Source of the DNA: Diadema setosum
Lineage: Eukaryota > Echinodermata > Echinoidea > Diadematoida > Diadematidae
Reading direction: 5' to 3'
Length of the DNA: 64,000 nucleotides
Assembly (NCBI RefSeq): GCF_964275005.1
Contig: NC_092702.1
Span: forward strand, 411,501-475,500
This document shows, one piece after another, positions 11,401 to 23,320 of this stretch; the stretch's first letter is position 1; each line of letters starts with the position of its first letter. A program made the position numbers and the translations under genes. The notes below the pieces were generated by a model that was given only the letters and a program-made list of their open reading frames with translations, had not been told where the DNA came from and did no database searches.

Positions 11401-14400
11401 AGTTCCTCTATGGTGGGTTCCTCTCAAAATGGGACACCTGATGTGCACCTATCAAAAGTTACAAGTCCTGGCGTTGGAAATACATGCTTTGTGTGCAAAA
11501 AGGAATTTGATAGTGACAATATGTTTCATCAGCATCTGCTTGGTCGCCATAACAAGAGGTGCAGCAAAGAATGGATGAAGCAGACATATGGCTTTGGAAT
11601 GAGAAGCAAGATTACCAATTCTGAGGATCAGTGTGAGAGTCGAGACAGTGACGAGAGTAAACCAACATTGACAGAAACCCTTAAAAGCAGTGACAATGTT
11701 TATGTTATTGACAAGATAAGTGCGGGAAGCTACCAAGGAACTGGAGTGTTCAGTAATCTCCAGCAGAAGGCTCCTGACAAAATAGACACGACTTTGCAAG
11801 GGCAAGTAACCAATGGTAAAGACCCTACCCAGGAAGATGTCAGAGATGTTGAGCAATTGCATAAGCTTGGGAACACAGCTCATGTTGATGCAGGAACTGT
11901 TCTTGCACCTCCAAAGAAGGGTGATGTTCTTAATGCAGTCATTAATCGGCTTTCTCAGTCATCAAAAGTGTCCCAGGTCAGACAAGAGATTACAACTTGT
12001 ACAGAAGAGCAACAGACTAATCATGGGACAAGAAGAGAAGGTCACACTGAGAAGCTTGATTTCAAATGTGACAGCTGCACCAAGGCATTTAACACAAGGC
12101 AGAAACTTGTTCTTCACTCTCGAATTCACAAACCAAAAGTGCCCACCATTATGGACCATGTTGAATATGCAAACCAAAGAGACATTACAGCATCACTACC
12201 AGAGGTCCCATCAGAAGATGACAAGCTTGAACACAACAACACACTGAATGATAACAAAGTGGATGATTCAGAGTCTGTGGATGCCATACCAGTGCTTCAT
12301 TTTGTCTATAATTGTACTGAATGTCCAAAGAAGTTTACATCAAACCACAGGTTTGTCAATCATTTAAAGATGCATAGAAAGAGTACAGGAGCCCATGCTA
12401 CTACCTTTGTCACAAAATCAGTTGAGAATCATCAAGCAACTCGGCCTGTAGAAGAAATTACCACTCAAGAGACAAAGGAAACCCTCTCAGAAGAGCATGA
12501 GCTACAGGAAGAAAGCAGAGAAGGAAATGACGGTCAAAACATGGCATATTCCAGCACTAATGATGAGACAACATTCACTGAGTCTCAGAAGCAGAATTGT
12601 ACAAACAACATTGAAAGTGTGTCTGAACAGAGTGGAGACAAGGATTCACCTTCAAAGGCATGTGAGATACGGCAGAATGATTCTAGTAATCGACCACGTC
12701 TTCTGCTGAAAATTGATGCAGCCACCATGCAGCGCCTTCATGATTGCCCAGATTGTCCCAAAGCATTTAAGAGTCGACGCCAGCTGGCTAGTCATAGAAA
12801 ACTCCATGATATACAACAGATGTGTGAGCTGCCAGAAGAAGACACAGCAACAGAGGACACATGTGCAGAACAAAGATGTGCAAATCTGCAGAAATCTCTT
12901 ACAATGTCTGTTGATGAAACCAATACATCTTCTCGTGAGATGAAAACAGCACAATTGCAAGGTGGTGAAAGAGTCTATGGGGAGAGCATTTACAGCTTCA
13001 CGAATGAAGATGAGACAGTTTCTTCACTTAATGATACAGCTCCTGCTTCGGATGTGTTCTCTCAAGATCAGTATGCTCCGTGCAAGATCTGTGATAAGGT
13101 CATGAAGAAGACTCAGCTGGGAGGCCACATGAAGTCACACACCAAAGGCTTACTCACAAGATTGTCGACTCCTCTTCCATCACAGACTAACACTGGCCAA
13201 GAAATTAGTCATGTTGTCAGACACCAGGAACACAATGAGGAATGCATGGATGCTGGAAATATTTCAAGCACCTGTTATGAGCAGATGCCAAGACAGAATG
13301 ATGATCATGTATCTAACAAAACTGTTAACACTGCAACATTGAGTGAGATGCCTTATGCTGAAGCTGAAGCCTGTCAAGAATCAGAGGTGTGTAAGGACAT
13401 GCCTCCAGGAGCAGACAATTACCCTGAAGTGAATAACCAAGGAGATGAGTCCTTCAAGTGTGATGTTTGCAATGTACAGTATGGGCAGTATGAACAACTT
13501 ACCCAGCACATGAAAACACATGTCGGTGTATATCCACCTTCTGTCAACTCTGCTTTGCCAGAAACAATGAATGATGGTGAATCTATGCCAGGTATTGCCC
13601 CCACATCAAAGCCAACGCAAGTGACAGGCTGTCTTCCGCGCAAGGTATACCCCTGTGACCTTTGTGGCTTTTCATTTTATTCATTCCGTCAGTTCCGGGT
13701 GCACATTAGCCAGGCTCACGGTGGCAAATTCCAGTATCGTCTCATGATCCAACAAAAGGAGGCTGCAGAGGCAGGTGCCTTCAGTGGTGAACCAGAAGCA
13801 GTCAACAAGACCCATCCTCACAAGTGTGATGTTTGTGGCAGGCGATTCAAGCGGCTTGCTCTGCTGATATACCATCTGAACAAACTGCACAAGGGTTGGA
13901 AGCAGAGGTTGTGCATGATGAATGTGAGAAGCAGACCCCGACAATCTCAAGTGTCAGCACCCAGTGCCTCTTCAGTGAGTGGCTCCCAGTCCAAAACGGG
14001 AACAGATCAAACAGATCTGCCATTTACTTGTGAGTTGTGTGGCAAGAGCTTCCGAATGAAGGTGCAGCTTTGTGGTCACATGAAGACACATGGCAGAGTC
14101 GGTCATTCTCCCATCAAAATTTCCCCCTTGAAGACCAAAGGAAAATACACACTGAGGAAAAGGGGAAAACCAGACTTCCGTCTAAGTGATGACTGGATTC
14201 TAGATATGGGTGATGAACCTGTAGTCTTTGACAACATGTTAGCAATGCAGCAAGTTCCACAGGGACCTCAAATGACTGACAAAGCAATGAGCATGAATGC
14301 CACATCATCAGGAACTCCATTTGCATCTATGTATACTCACAGTCAGCTGCAGAGGCCTTTATCTGGATCAAAGAAACTTGTACCACACTTTCAAGGACAA

Positions 14401-17262
14401 GATATGGCTTACCAAATGCCTATGGCAGCAAAGAATATGCCCATCTCTCCACCCCTGACAGCAGAGAAGGTTTCTGTGCCTCCCCCACCTCCTGACCCAA
14501 GTAAATTCATCACGATGCAAATGGAACCATTACTTCAGCAGATGCTCCATAGATGTCTGCTATGCCACTCTTACTTCAGCTCCCAGGAGAGTGCAGTTCT
14601 TCACTGCAAGGAAGTGCACTTTAAAAAGAAAGTCAAACCCTCTGCACAAAGTGGTCCACTGCATATGTCTTCTCACCCCTTAGGGCGCAGTCATCCAGCC
14701 AAACCACAAGCCATGGCAACAGTTCGACCAAGCACATTCAACAAAGTGGTCACCCCACCACCCTCCCCAAATTTTCCACCAAGTCACAATCAGCAAACTT
14801 CACTTCCATTTGCAGGGACATTGCCAAATTCTGCAAGGAGCAATATTCCATCATCTGTCCCCTCAGCCAAGACTATCAGTCAGACTCCATTCAATGAAAT
14901 GCTCTATCACGTGGAAACAACAGATGGTCAGACACGGTATGTGTGCAACACATGCCATTCAACATTTCTGCATTACAATTTCTTGATGAGTCACCTCGCT
15001 GAGCATAACCACTTGGCATACACGTGCCTCCAGTGTGGATATGCCACCTATTCAGAGAAGGATTACCAATTGCATTGTCAGCTTCATGATGGCCAGATTT
15101 CCAAGAGAGATAGGGCAGTGAGACCTAAACCACCAACCAAGCCAGCAACCAAGACAGCAGGGCCATTCCCAAAAGCAGTTGCAACATGCCACATCTGTCA
15201 GCGTTCTTTTGTAAATCTCAAGGGCCTGCAGGCACATATGGTGTTACATTCTGCAAACTTCAGCAGCATATCTGAGAGGAGGAATGAATCCAAAAGAGTT
15301 CCAAGGAAAGCTGAAGTACTTCCTCAGCAAAGTTTTCTAGAAGTTCACCCAGAACCTTTGCCATTGACCAGGGTTGTGGAGGAGCAGACAGAAGCCCTGG
15401 ATCTGAGTGTCAAACCAGTTAGCAACATCCCTGACTCCCCATGTGATGAAGTACTTGACTTGAGCATCAATTCCAGGAGTACATCTAACAAGGCACCAAG
15501 TCCAAGCCCAAGTCCAAGTCCAGCACCCAGCCCAGTTCCCATGAAGGACCCTCCTCAACTCCCTCCAGTCATCATCCAAATGAAAAGTCCAGCAACAACT
15601 CTGCCAGATGTTTGTCAAGTAGAAGAAAAGGAGCAACCTGTGAATGACCCAACACCACCACCAGTAGTGGAACCTGCCCCCTCAAGGAAGGTAAAGAACA
15701 GCATACGCCTTGTTGGGGCAATTGATGTTGATGTTGCCAGTCTGGAGAACAAGTACAGCGTTGTAACTGATCTACTTGATACAGACAGTGACATATCACC
15801 AGACTTGCCTCCGTCAAATGGAAGGGACTCGCCTTCTGTAAATGCTGAAGGTGATGAAGTTGGTGCTAAGTCACCAAAGAAGTTTAGGACTTACAAATGT
15901 TCAATGTGTCAGTACTCCACAGACTTCAAAGACTCAATGGAGCGCCATGAGCAGAAGCACAGAAAATTTCTCACCTTGGCATGCCACCAGTGCAGTTATC
16001 GGACACCAGAGAAGAGGTTAATGCTCAGGCATGTGCTTACAATTCATGAGAAACAAAAGCCCTACCAGTGCAAACTGTGCCACTACTCATCAGCATACAA
16101 ACACCACTTGAAGCGTCACCATACCAAGCGTCACCAACAGCCTCTTCATACCTGTGCCCAGTGTGAGTTTACCTGTGATGATGCGCATGAACTTGAACTC
16201 CATTCTGCCACTCATACAGAACCTAAGATCTACAAGTGCAAGGTGTGTGCTATGACATTCGACAACAGTAAACTTTTGAAGTCTCATAAGCAGACTTTTC
16301 ATAAGAAGAAAAAGAACAAAAAGGGCAGTCATCATGAGGGCCACTCGGCTTCCAGCCAGGGGGAATCATCAGAGTCCACACAGGCAACTGAAAAGGAGGA
16401 TGTACCCAGTCCTACTACAGATGAGCCTGTTGTACTCAAGTATCCATGCAAATTGTGCACTTACCAGACTAATGATCAAAGTGACCTTACTAAACATCTG
16501 ATGCAAAATCACTTTGGCGGTCCAACCAAAGAAGGATTGGGTGATGTGTGCACCACAGCGCAGTGCCCCCAATGTGGCTACCTGACCGGGAAGGACCAAC
16601 TTAAAGTCCATATGCAGATCCATGACAGCGGGGAGCTCTTCAACTGTGAGCAGTGTCTCTTTAAGGCTTCCAGCCAGGAGGACCTGGATACTCATGTGCA
16701 GGAGAAGCACAAAGTGAAGGCAAGTGCCAAGCTGATGTGCAAGATGTGTGGTGCACATTTCTGGGATGCAGATGACATGAAGCAGCACACTGAGATGCAC
16801 CTCAAGGACTCTGCCATCTCAGTGAAGAATCCCTTTCTCTGCAACATGTGTCCATTGAAGCTGATGAACCGGAGGGATGCCCTGCGTCACCTCCAGCTCC
16901 ACACTGACAGGTACCCCTTCAAGTGTCGCCACTGCATCTTTTCCTGCTTCACCAAGGCCTCGCTGCAACGTCATCTTGTGATCCACAGACACACAAACAA
17001 GCCAAAATCTCACGTCATCGTCCGCAAGAACAGTCGAAAGAGTCTCTCAACGGGCAGTCACGGGTCTAGCGGCAGCAGTACAAGTGTGCCATCAGATGAT
17101 CGCAAAGGCTGGAAGAAAAATCAGAGCAGTAAGTCTACAAATTTTGGTCCAGTAGCTAATCGGTTACCCATGTATGAATGTGCATACTGTGATCATTCAT
17201 TTAGAGTAGCAGAGGAGTGGCAACGTCATGAGAAACGACACCGTATGGCATGGCCAGAGTAA
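8491..17262 (+). CDS. Large C2H2 zinc-finger protein, coding exon 2 (31 fingers)
   Basis: A single 8772-bp exon encodes residues 236-3158 and the TAA stop. I count 31 C2H2 fingers. Fingers 1-19 (residues about 580 to 2490) are mostly isolated by long Ser/Thr/Glu-rich linkers. Fingers 20-31 (about 2702 to 3150) are closer, with several in tandem. Finger 11 is one residue short between its second Cys and first His. Two AT-hook cores (RGRGRPKRG near 955, KRRGRPPK near 1060) could bind the minor groove of AT-rich DNA. ALDLSVK (near 2537) and VLDLSIN (near 2554) resemble the PxDLS motif bound by the corepressor CtBP, and a Ser-Pro repeat follows. A nuclear DNA-binding, possibly repressive, role is inferred. 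The spacing recalls the ZNF462/ZNF407 style, but orthology is not claimed. Confidence 0.95.
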   Translation, partial: DEVPLPLEESMRSSCLPESGQQQETVMPSGEEFTLPSDQPSSIHQEEGENQQTSLSPSQMTQGASTCSLPLTDDAINDSTSKLLKVEDSVNNNIQTSDASCDNSQFGELVESQENKSVIPDLPKTSSQAPDVKQCVVPSIEISESSKERSTLLQYLGLQPVQDSQKLPTKDPADQADSSKRKSPFGLSFCESFSNMPSLDIMSTYDMTRSSHMSPFEASSEGSRSPEPPIILAETPVVGSSPPRHDPDVIESAVTDLAPQNTMQPCGRDDLVSDDWNSSSKDFNVPSQIPCHKKVENLRNKLPENGGLNAEITFTKSGKTDYIPPTFSPSKSKPNSLHVPTVTVPCPHCHRTFKNRNQLRGHLRWHIHDPVNLLPGRWQKESAYTGSESSSLGKRAPSTFQSSRQHAYDAGKCDSKTETVREKTLQKPSKSVDGAVTCNLCQKVFGTSLKLRGHMLVHKNKKKQHWKRRQHWKKGPSRMFESAVHQCEVCSKVFATELKLRGHMMSHTREVHPRSKGVKRLGSVITENSETCGDCSSSTDKSEHGMKKQAYKCETCLKAFPTFRQLNGHKGVHSSKWKLANDLHQVGRPPRVKGVPQSLEGRDRTGQDTMQQDNSLSGTSFASQSLIPEESGRTHATAENHPEANRKPDVIQGKPKKLCTSLKYQMQGKVFKCSHCYLVFATRHRVRKHLFKVHSTIAEEGKSFTEEKVDGCKFCEVFKKRGRGRPKRGENTLIRCVHGKMVVGYNLSNNFEKERRKIRLTSNKLKNVTSLDVAMMPENVIQQKCSVKLNPVNVETIEEKEGAQDDSPQTVTQQSKTANPLPEIKRRGRPPKLQKKILRLPKGQKPQGAKSRAQSRLSRDGAMHRTIPSFRKHARSRKEMAYLGRHLKTGWDPKKQRFIGRPYTCHLCKMSYRSERQLCSHMRSHDINIFDLAELPADQRGIHFKSDKDVEEMSDENQVIGATKTSDSPGSSSMVGSSQNGTPDVHLSKVTSPGVGNTCFVCKKEFDSDNMFHQHLLGRHNKRCSKEWMKQTYGFGMRSKITNSEDQCESRDSDESKPTLTETLKSSDNVYVIDKISAGSYQGTGVFSNLQQKAPDKIDTTLQGQVTNGKDPTQEDVRDVEQLHKLGNTAHVDAGTVLAPPKKGDVLNAVINRLSQSSKVSQVRQEITTCTEEQQTNHGTRREGHTEKLDFKCDSCTKAFNTRQKLVLHSRIHKPKVPTIMDHVEYANQRDITASLPEVPSEDDKLEHNNTLNDNKVDDSESVDAIPVLHFVYNCTECPKKFTSNHRFVNHLKMHRKSTGAHATTFVTKSVENHQATRPVEEITTQETKETLSEEHELQEESREGNDGQNMAYSSTNDETTFTESQKQNCTNNIESVSEQSGDKDSPSKACEIRQNDSSNRPRLLLKIDAATMQRLHDCPDCPKAFKSRRQLASHRKLHDIQQMCELPEEDTATEDTCAEQRCANLQKSLTMSVDETNTSSREMKTAQLQGGERVYGESIYSFTNEDETVSSLNDTAPASDVFSQDQYAPCKICDKVMKKTQLGGHMKSHTKGLLTRLSTPLPSQTNTGQEISHVVRHQEHNEECMDAGNISSTCYEQMPRQNDDHVSNKTVNTATLSEMPYAEAEACQESEVCKDMPPGADNYPEVNNQGDESFKCDVCNVQYGQYEQLTQHMKTHVGVYPPSVNSALPETMNDGESMPGIAPTSKPTQVTGCLPRKVYPCDLCGFSFYSFRQFRVHISQAHGGKFQYRLMIQQKEAAEAGAFSGEPEAVNKTHPHKCDVCGRRFKRLALLIYHLNKLHKGWKQRLCMMNVRSRPRQSQVSAPSASSVSGSQSKTGTDQTDLPFTCELCGKSFRMKVQLCGHMKTHGRVGHSPIKISPLKTKGKYTLRKRGKPDFRLSDDWILDMGDEPVVFDNMLAMQQVPQGPQMTDKAMSMNATSSGTPFASMYTHSQLQRPLSGSKKLVPHFQGQDMAYQMPMAAKNMPISPPLTAEKVSVPPPPPDPSKFITMQMEPLLQQMLHRCLLCHSYFSSQESAVLHCKEVHFKKKVKPSAQSGPLHMSSHPLGRSHPAKPQAMATVRPSTFNKVVTPPPSPNFPPSHNQQTSLPFAGTLPNSARSNIPSSVPSAKTISQTPFNEMLYHVETTDGQTRYVCNTCHSTFLHYNFLMSHLAEHNHLAYTCLQCGYATYSEKDYQLHCQLHDGQISKRDRAVRPKPPTKPATKTAGPFPKAVATCHICQRSFVNLKGLQAHMVLHSANFSSISERRNESKRVPRKAEVLPQQSFLEVHPEPLPLTRVVEEQTEALDLSVKPVSNIPDSPCDEVLDLSINSRSTSNKAPSPSPSPSPAPSPVPMKDPPQLPPVIIQMKSPATTLPDVCQVEEKEQPVNDPTPPPVVEPAPSRKVKNSIRLVGAIDVDVASLENKYSVVTDLLDTDSDISPDLPPSNGRDSPSVNAEGDEVGAKSPKKFRTYKCSMCQYSTDFKDSMERHEQKHRKFLTLACHQCSYRTPEKRLMLRHVLTIHEKQKPYQCKLCHYSSAYKHHLKRHHTKRHQQPLHTCAQCEFTCDDAHELELHSATHTEPKIYKCKVCAMTFDNSKLLKSHKQTFHKKKKNKKGSHHEGHSASSQGESSESTQATEKEDVPSPTTDEPVVLKYPCKLCTYQTNDQSDLTKHLMQNHFGGPTKEGLGDVCTTAQCPQCGYLTGKDQLKVHMQIHDSGELFNCEQCLFKASSQEDLDTHVQEKHKVKASAKLMCKMCGAHFWDADDMKQHTEMHLKDSAISVKNPFLCNMCPLKLMNRRDALRHLQLHTDRYPFKCRHCIFSCFTKASLQRHLVIHRHTNKPKSHVIVRKNSRKSLSTGSHGSSGSSTSVPSDDRKGWKKNQSSKSTNFGPVANRLPMYECAYCDHSFRVAEEWQRHEKRHRMAWPE

Positions 17263-20200
17263 TCTTAACCTGATACTATTTCTTGTAATCAGGGCAATTT
17301 AGGTGACATGATAAAGTATGTCTAGATAATTGACACATTCTAGATTCTTGTACATTTGTGATTGTTTTATTTTTCTAATGTTATTTGTATTCTAGCCAAA
17401 GCTGGATGGGTACAGCACTTTACCTTAATTTTTCTTGATATGTAGAATTTATTTTTCTTGAATGTAAAGAGATTACATTATTTCCTGTACATAGACAGAC
17501 TTAGAATTTGGAATATGAACTATTCTTCTATCAACAGTATTTCTCGAAGTTTTACATTGAAGAGTACTCTGTCAAAAAAAGTTATAGTTTTTTTTTTTTT
17601 TTCGTCATTCACATCATTTTTAGTGATATAAGTGAAGTAGGTCCTTGAAAGACATTATCATCAGACAATTGGATCATTTTGTCTGTTTGTCTCTGTAAGA
17701 AGAATGCACTGTATGAAATCATCCCATTCTGTTTCTTTCCACCTACCCCATCCCTGTTTTCTTTTCCTCTTGTTTTTATCTTTTCTCTGCAGCTACATGT
17801 TAAAGTAGTTATAAATTGATCAGCTGGAGGACATTCTTAAAGCCAGACAAAGTAGGCTGAATTCACCCAGCCATGAAACACGGACCAAGATGTTTGGCTG
17901 AAAGGGTATTTCAAGTGCCAAGTCGCTCATGTTGCGTTGTGTAGTATAGATCCAAGTTGTAACTTTCCCCTGTTTGTGAAATACAAGTAAGCATGGATGC
18001 ATGAAGCCCCATGGAGCAAGCTGAGAATCCAGGGGAATCCATGAACTAGCAGCAGAGCAAAAAAGATAAGAAAGATTAACCTCCCCTTCTTGGGTAATGA
18101 CTTGAGACTATCAGTCCAGCGCTAGTGAACTGCACTCCTTTGCTTTTGCATTTCTGTCCCTGAACAGATTTCTGCAAAAGCTGATTTCCAATGCAAACCA
18201 TGAGTTGGCTTTCATCATTTATTTTTAGGTGTCAGTAAGTTGGCACAGTGCTGACAGGGTTACACAATTAGATGTTTCCCATTTCTTGTTACTAGTGGCA
18301 TTGTAGTAGCGCTGGATTGAGAAATCTTAGGTGGCTGTGTGTTAAAGTGATTTGTGCAGTTGTTTAGAACATTTTGCAATCATTTTTTTTTTCTTTGTGC
18401 TTTGCCATGCAGAACAGGGATGGGGTAACTCCCATTTTTTGTCTCTCTCTTATCAAATCAAATTAACTTTTGTGCATTTAAAAGCTCTCATCTCATACCA
18501 TTGTCTAACCAGTTGTGTGTTTGATTGTTTTTGTGCCTGTCTTTATCTATCACCTCATATGTTGTTTGTCTTTTCATGTGCCTGAGTCACTCCATGCCTG
18601 TATATACATCAGCTTCAGTGTGAATGAGAGAGTGCTGACTGCTTTGAAAAGCTTCAGTAGTCTGGAGTTAAATGTTTAGAGGATCTGTGCTAACTGGTAT
18701 AGTGGAATAATGTTTGACAGGTAAATCTATTTGCCTTCAATATTTTGAAAAGTTAGCTGTAGGTCTGTAGACTATGATTCTATGTGATGCACATAGAATG
18801 TGAGGGGCAAGGAACTGTGTTCATAAAGAGTAATATCATTCATCAGGTGACTGGCAAAGATTTTTACACAACAGACTGTTTTGCCACCATTGCCATTTCA
18901 GAATGGATATGATATTTGTTCTTTTGAATGTATTATACGTAAGTTTTTCAATCAGACATCCATTATTGATGACCATGTTGCCTGTTTATGAGCATGGTAT
19001 GACAATGTGACACTGGGACCAAAACGAGTGTTGTGTTAAACTGGCCAACTCTAAACTATCATCATATCATGCATTATGTTGGCCATGTGCATGCTGCAGC
19101 AATACTTGTCTAGTAAGTGCCTAAGGTGATGCATCATTTATTCATCACCATTTAAATGTCTTCTAAGGAGATTCCTCTCCAAAGTGCTCTTCCATTTTTT
19201 TTTTTATTCCAAAGAAGTTGTTTGGTAAAACATTGTATTTTTATGACTTCATTGTTCTTGTGGATTGGTTGTACAGTTTAATTTGTGGATCCTGTTTGAT
19301 GAAAAATCAGCTTGATAATGAGAGAATAGTATAACAAGCTACAACTTTAAAACAATGCATCTATGCCGATTTACATGCATTTGTTGTCATCCATGTCACA
19401 TCATATTAAATTCTCACATTTGTGTCATTTTGTGCATGGTGTACATTATTCATGTGTCAGTAGCCATTTTCAATGTGCTCATGAATGAATTTCATTCCAT
19501 ACTCTAATTTTTGCCATTTTTCATATCTCACCTTACTAACATGTCTATGGTAATATTTTACAAAGTTTTTGATGGTCATCCTACTTAATCCTGACAGAGT
19601 AACTACTGTGAGAATTGAATGAAGTCAGAATTGAAGGAAGAACATCAGTGAAATATATCCCAGTACAAAAAAAAAAAATGGTATATACATACACACACAT
19701 ACACACGTACACACACGCACACACAAAAGAAATATGCTTATACAAGCCATAGATATATTTTCTTCTACCTACTTTAACATACACATTTTTTTCCACTCCT
19801 ATTGGACTGGCGTGGTGTTTAATAATCTGTGTTTTCACTGTTTTATATATAAAAAGACACCAAAATATGATATGAGTGTGTTCAAAACTGAATTTAAGGA
19901 GAGAGGTCATTTCAACTCATCTATAGCAAAAAGTGTATTGACAAGATGTGAAAAAAAAAATGATGTAGCACAAATATTCTGTGACATATCAGCCATATTC
20001 ATTTCAACTGAAACTCCAGTGATTGATTCAAATCACAAAACTATTTGATTACAGCAATTGTCACTATACATCATCCACAATCATCCATACACGTACGTTG
20101 TATATGCATGTTAAAAGTCATAATCTGATTGTACAATTTTGACTATGCAACCCAAGCTAATATCTGCAAGTTTTGTAGCAAAATATCATTTTATGCACAT

Positions 20201-23007
20201 TTATCGTACAGTAGTCATCTTTTTAAAGAGCAATTTTAATACCAGTACATTTGCTACTTTGTGTTTAGTACTTTTTGATAAATAAAAATTGTATAGCAAG
20301 CTAAAACCACCATGAATAATTCTTGCCATGCAGCCATGTATTGTCTATGTATTCTGTTCACTTTGACAGCAAATGTTTTGTAATTTCTATGCCATGAGGC
20401 TTAATATCCAACTCCCCACTCTCATGGGTGTGGAAATATGTTGTCACTGTATGCTTATTATCTGTAACATATTTGAAAAAAAAAAGTTGGAAACTCATTT
20501 TGAAGCTTGAGTACAGTGAGACACACAGGTTGCTCAATAAATGTGTACTTAAGATTCCTTTTAGAATGTTTATGAATTTGTTGTCTGATAGTTAGCATGT
20601 ACTTCTCATCACTACCATTGTATTTTATTCTTCCATGTTTTATCCATCTTGTGTTATCTCCTGCATGTTATTAGATGTACATAGACTTCATTAAGACTCA
20701 GTATTATGAGAAAAGTGTAAGTTTTAGAATGTTTCTAGAAGACATGTACTGTAAATAGATTTTGGACATTGTCCTATACATGTGAATGATAGCCATTGTT
20801 TATACTGTGTCCAACTACATGTGGAATTCAACTGCCCTGAGTCCTAGTCTTATTCTGCAAACTCAGCTTGCCATGTGTATTGTCCATTTTGGTCAATTGT
20901 AGGGAGAATTTACAAGGTCAGTTGTCTTTATTTGAAAGATGTTAAAAGATACTGCATTAGATCGAACCCCAACAGTGGACGTGATTAGGAGGATTAAAGG
21001 ACATACATGATATATATACCCTTTACCTTGAAAGCAAACATGATTATTGATAGCCGTTTAAGACTTTATTATGTCAGGCTTTACTGTCAAAAGAAGTTAA
21101 AAATACAATGTTCCTTCAGCTTGGTCATCAAATTTGATGCTATCAGTAGTCAATGAATTATGATCTCTGTTTCATTCCAGTTTATGCTAGTCCAAGAACC
21201 ACATTCAAAAAACATATGAAGCTATTGTCCTGATTCCCATTGTGAAGGAAGATTCATTTCATTTTGCTAATTTTATTTCTCCCTGTCAAAGTAACGAAGC
21301 AAAAAATACGAAGAAATATACACCTGTTGTGTATGACTTACACTCTATCAACAAAATATTTCCCCAATGTACAGTATGTAGAAGTTTGAGTATCATCAAA
21401 AGTAAAATTTTCAATGACAGATGTATATACAATGTAAGCATGATATTTCCAAGGGATACATGTATTATGCAAAGTTTGTAATCACCCAATATGTGAATCT
21501 CATCCTGATGATAAAAACTCATATCTGCCTCACGGAAGAATTCCTGAAGAACAGTTTGTTTTCTGTTAGAAGCAATAATATTGGAAGCCATTTATTTGTT
21601 TACCTTAAAAGAAATGTTTCATACAGGGAATTGCCCATGTGTTGCAGACATGATATATTGTAAGTATTTTGATTAACATATCCAATATAGTACCAAAGAA
21701 CACTGCCAAGCACAGGACAATCTCACAATCTTTGTGAGACATTTTGCGACATCTTTTTCTTTGTATGTTTACTACACTAATGAGGATTGTCAGTTAAAAT
21801 GTGTCAGAAAAATCAAGCTGGAGGTATTTCTAACATGAGTATTAGGTACATTTCCTGTGAAAACAACAGAGTTTATTTACTGTCAGATGATGTCATTATC
21901 AGTTGGAGTCAGTGATGTCCCATTGTGATACAATCAGAAAACCTTTTCTTACTAACAAGTCAGGAGGTAGAACTGAAGTTAGTTCTAGTTTAGTATTGAT
22001 TCTAGTGTTGCAAAAAACAAACAAACAAAAGAATGAAATCATTTTGGTCCTTACCACTTAATATGACACTCTTTTATTCCTCCTCAACATTTTTAGGCTT
22101 CTGTGTAATTTGCACACCAGCATTTAATATCTCATGTGGAAAAGCCACTGCTGAGTACACATGTGAAATGCCATATCAGACTAGATTATTTTACCCTATC
22201 ATAATAAAGTGAGACTATGATTTTTGGGTTTAACATGTCAAAGAGTTTTGTAGGTATTCTCTTCTGTAGTCTTGCCATGATTTTTTTTTTTTTTTTTTGT
22301 GAAAAAAAAAATGATCAAAGAAGACTTATCACAAACCTTAAACTATTTCCAGGGATAGAGGACGCAAGTATTCGTTGTGAAAATATTCACTTAGAAGTAA
22401 ATATATTCTAATTACAATTTCTTTGGGTTAGGGGAAAAAGTCGGGAAAGATTTTCATTTAAGTACAATGTACAGTGTATTTGTGTGTATTTATGTGTATA
22501 AGATATGCATGTATATACACAAACAAAACACTCAAAATAGGTGAATTCAGTGATCCTGCATCAAGTCAATGATGTAACATCCAGTAAAGAAGGCTATGGA
22601 CATCATTATTACTACATGCATCATTGTCTAAGGGTGATACAGAGATTCTGTGTACATGTATTGTATATTCTATTTCAGTAGTAGTAGCCTACTAGAAGTA
22701 CAAATATAATGACTGTAAACCGTGTTTGTAAGTTGTAGTTGAGGGGCTCTGTACTTAACGATTTTAGTCTTGCCAGGTGTATCCAGTGATAATAATGTTG
22801 ACTATGCACTCATGCATTCGTGATGTGAACACGTCGGTTTGACACTGACAGTGGTGCCATGCAAACATGAGCTATGTTAATCATCTTCCAGCCAGCCTAT
22901 TCTTTTTCTTTTGTTTCTATTTTTGAGCTTCCAAAGGCATGTATCTCATCCGTCTCATTTAAAACTGGTTGATTCATGTACCATGTGTTCCAAGTTTTGA
23001 AAATAAA
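17263..23007 (+). other. Probable long 3' UTR of the zinc-finger gene
   Basis: This is AT-rich sequence with no convincing gene after the stop codon. AATAAA occurs at 20281, 20536 and 23002. The last is followed by a GT-rich stretch, so the transcript could end near 20.3, 20.6 or 23.0 kb. Six TGTANATA octamers (the PUF-protein consensus) are present at 17486, 18599, 20676, 20750, 21422 and 22510. A CA-rich tract lies near 19686-19725. Confidence 0.55.
23002..23007 (+). terminator. Candidate polyadenylation signal AATAAA
   Basis: AATAAA is followed within 30 bases by a GT-rich stretch (GTATTTTGTTG). It is the last such signal before the SINE and the likely limit of the + strand transcript. 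The earlier signals at 20281 and 20536 are alternatives. Confidence 0.45.
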
Positions 23008-23320
23008 ACAAAAATGTATTTTGTTGCTAAAAAATGACTGTGATGCTATTGGTATATTGTCGTAATGTAAAGCTGTTGGGAGAGCATGTTTGATGTGCTG
23101 TAATTACTCCAAATATTTTGAAGGGTGTGTACATTTGTTCATGTGGTATTTGCTTGGTTCTGCTTTATTTATTGTTGTTGGGCATTTTCATTCGCTATGA
23201 CTTCACAACTATTCTCACAGACAAACTCGTCAAAAGTTGTGTTTCTGGCTACTTTTTTTTTTTTTTGGGGGGGGGGGGAGGGGAATAGTTGACTCCAAAT
23301 ATTATTGTACTAAATTGTAT

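Noticed and set aside
11452..11883. Antisense and alternate-frame ORFs inside the zinc-finger exon
   Set aside because: They overlap a clearly coding frame with 31 fingers and show no domain of their own.
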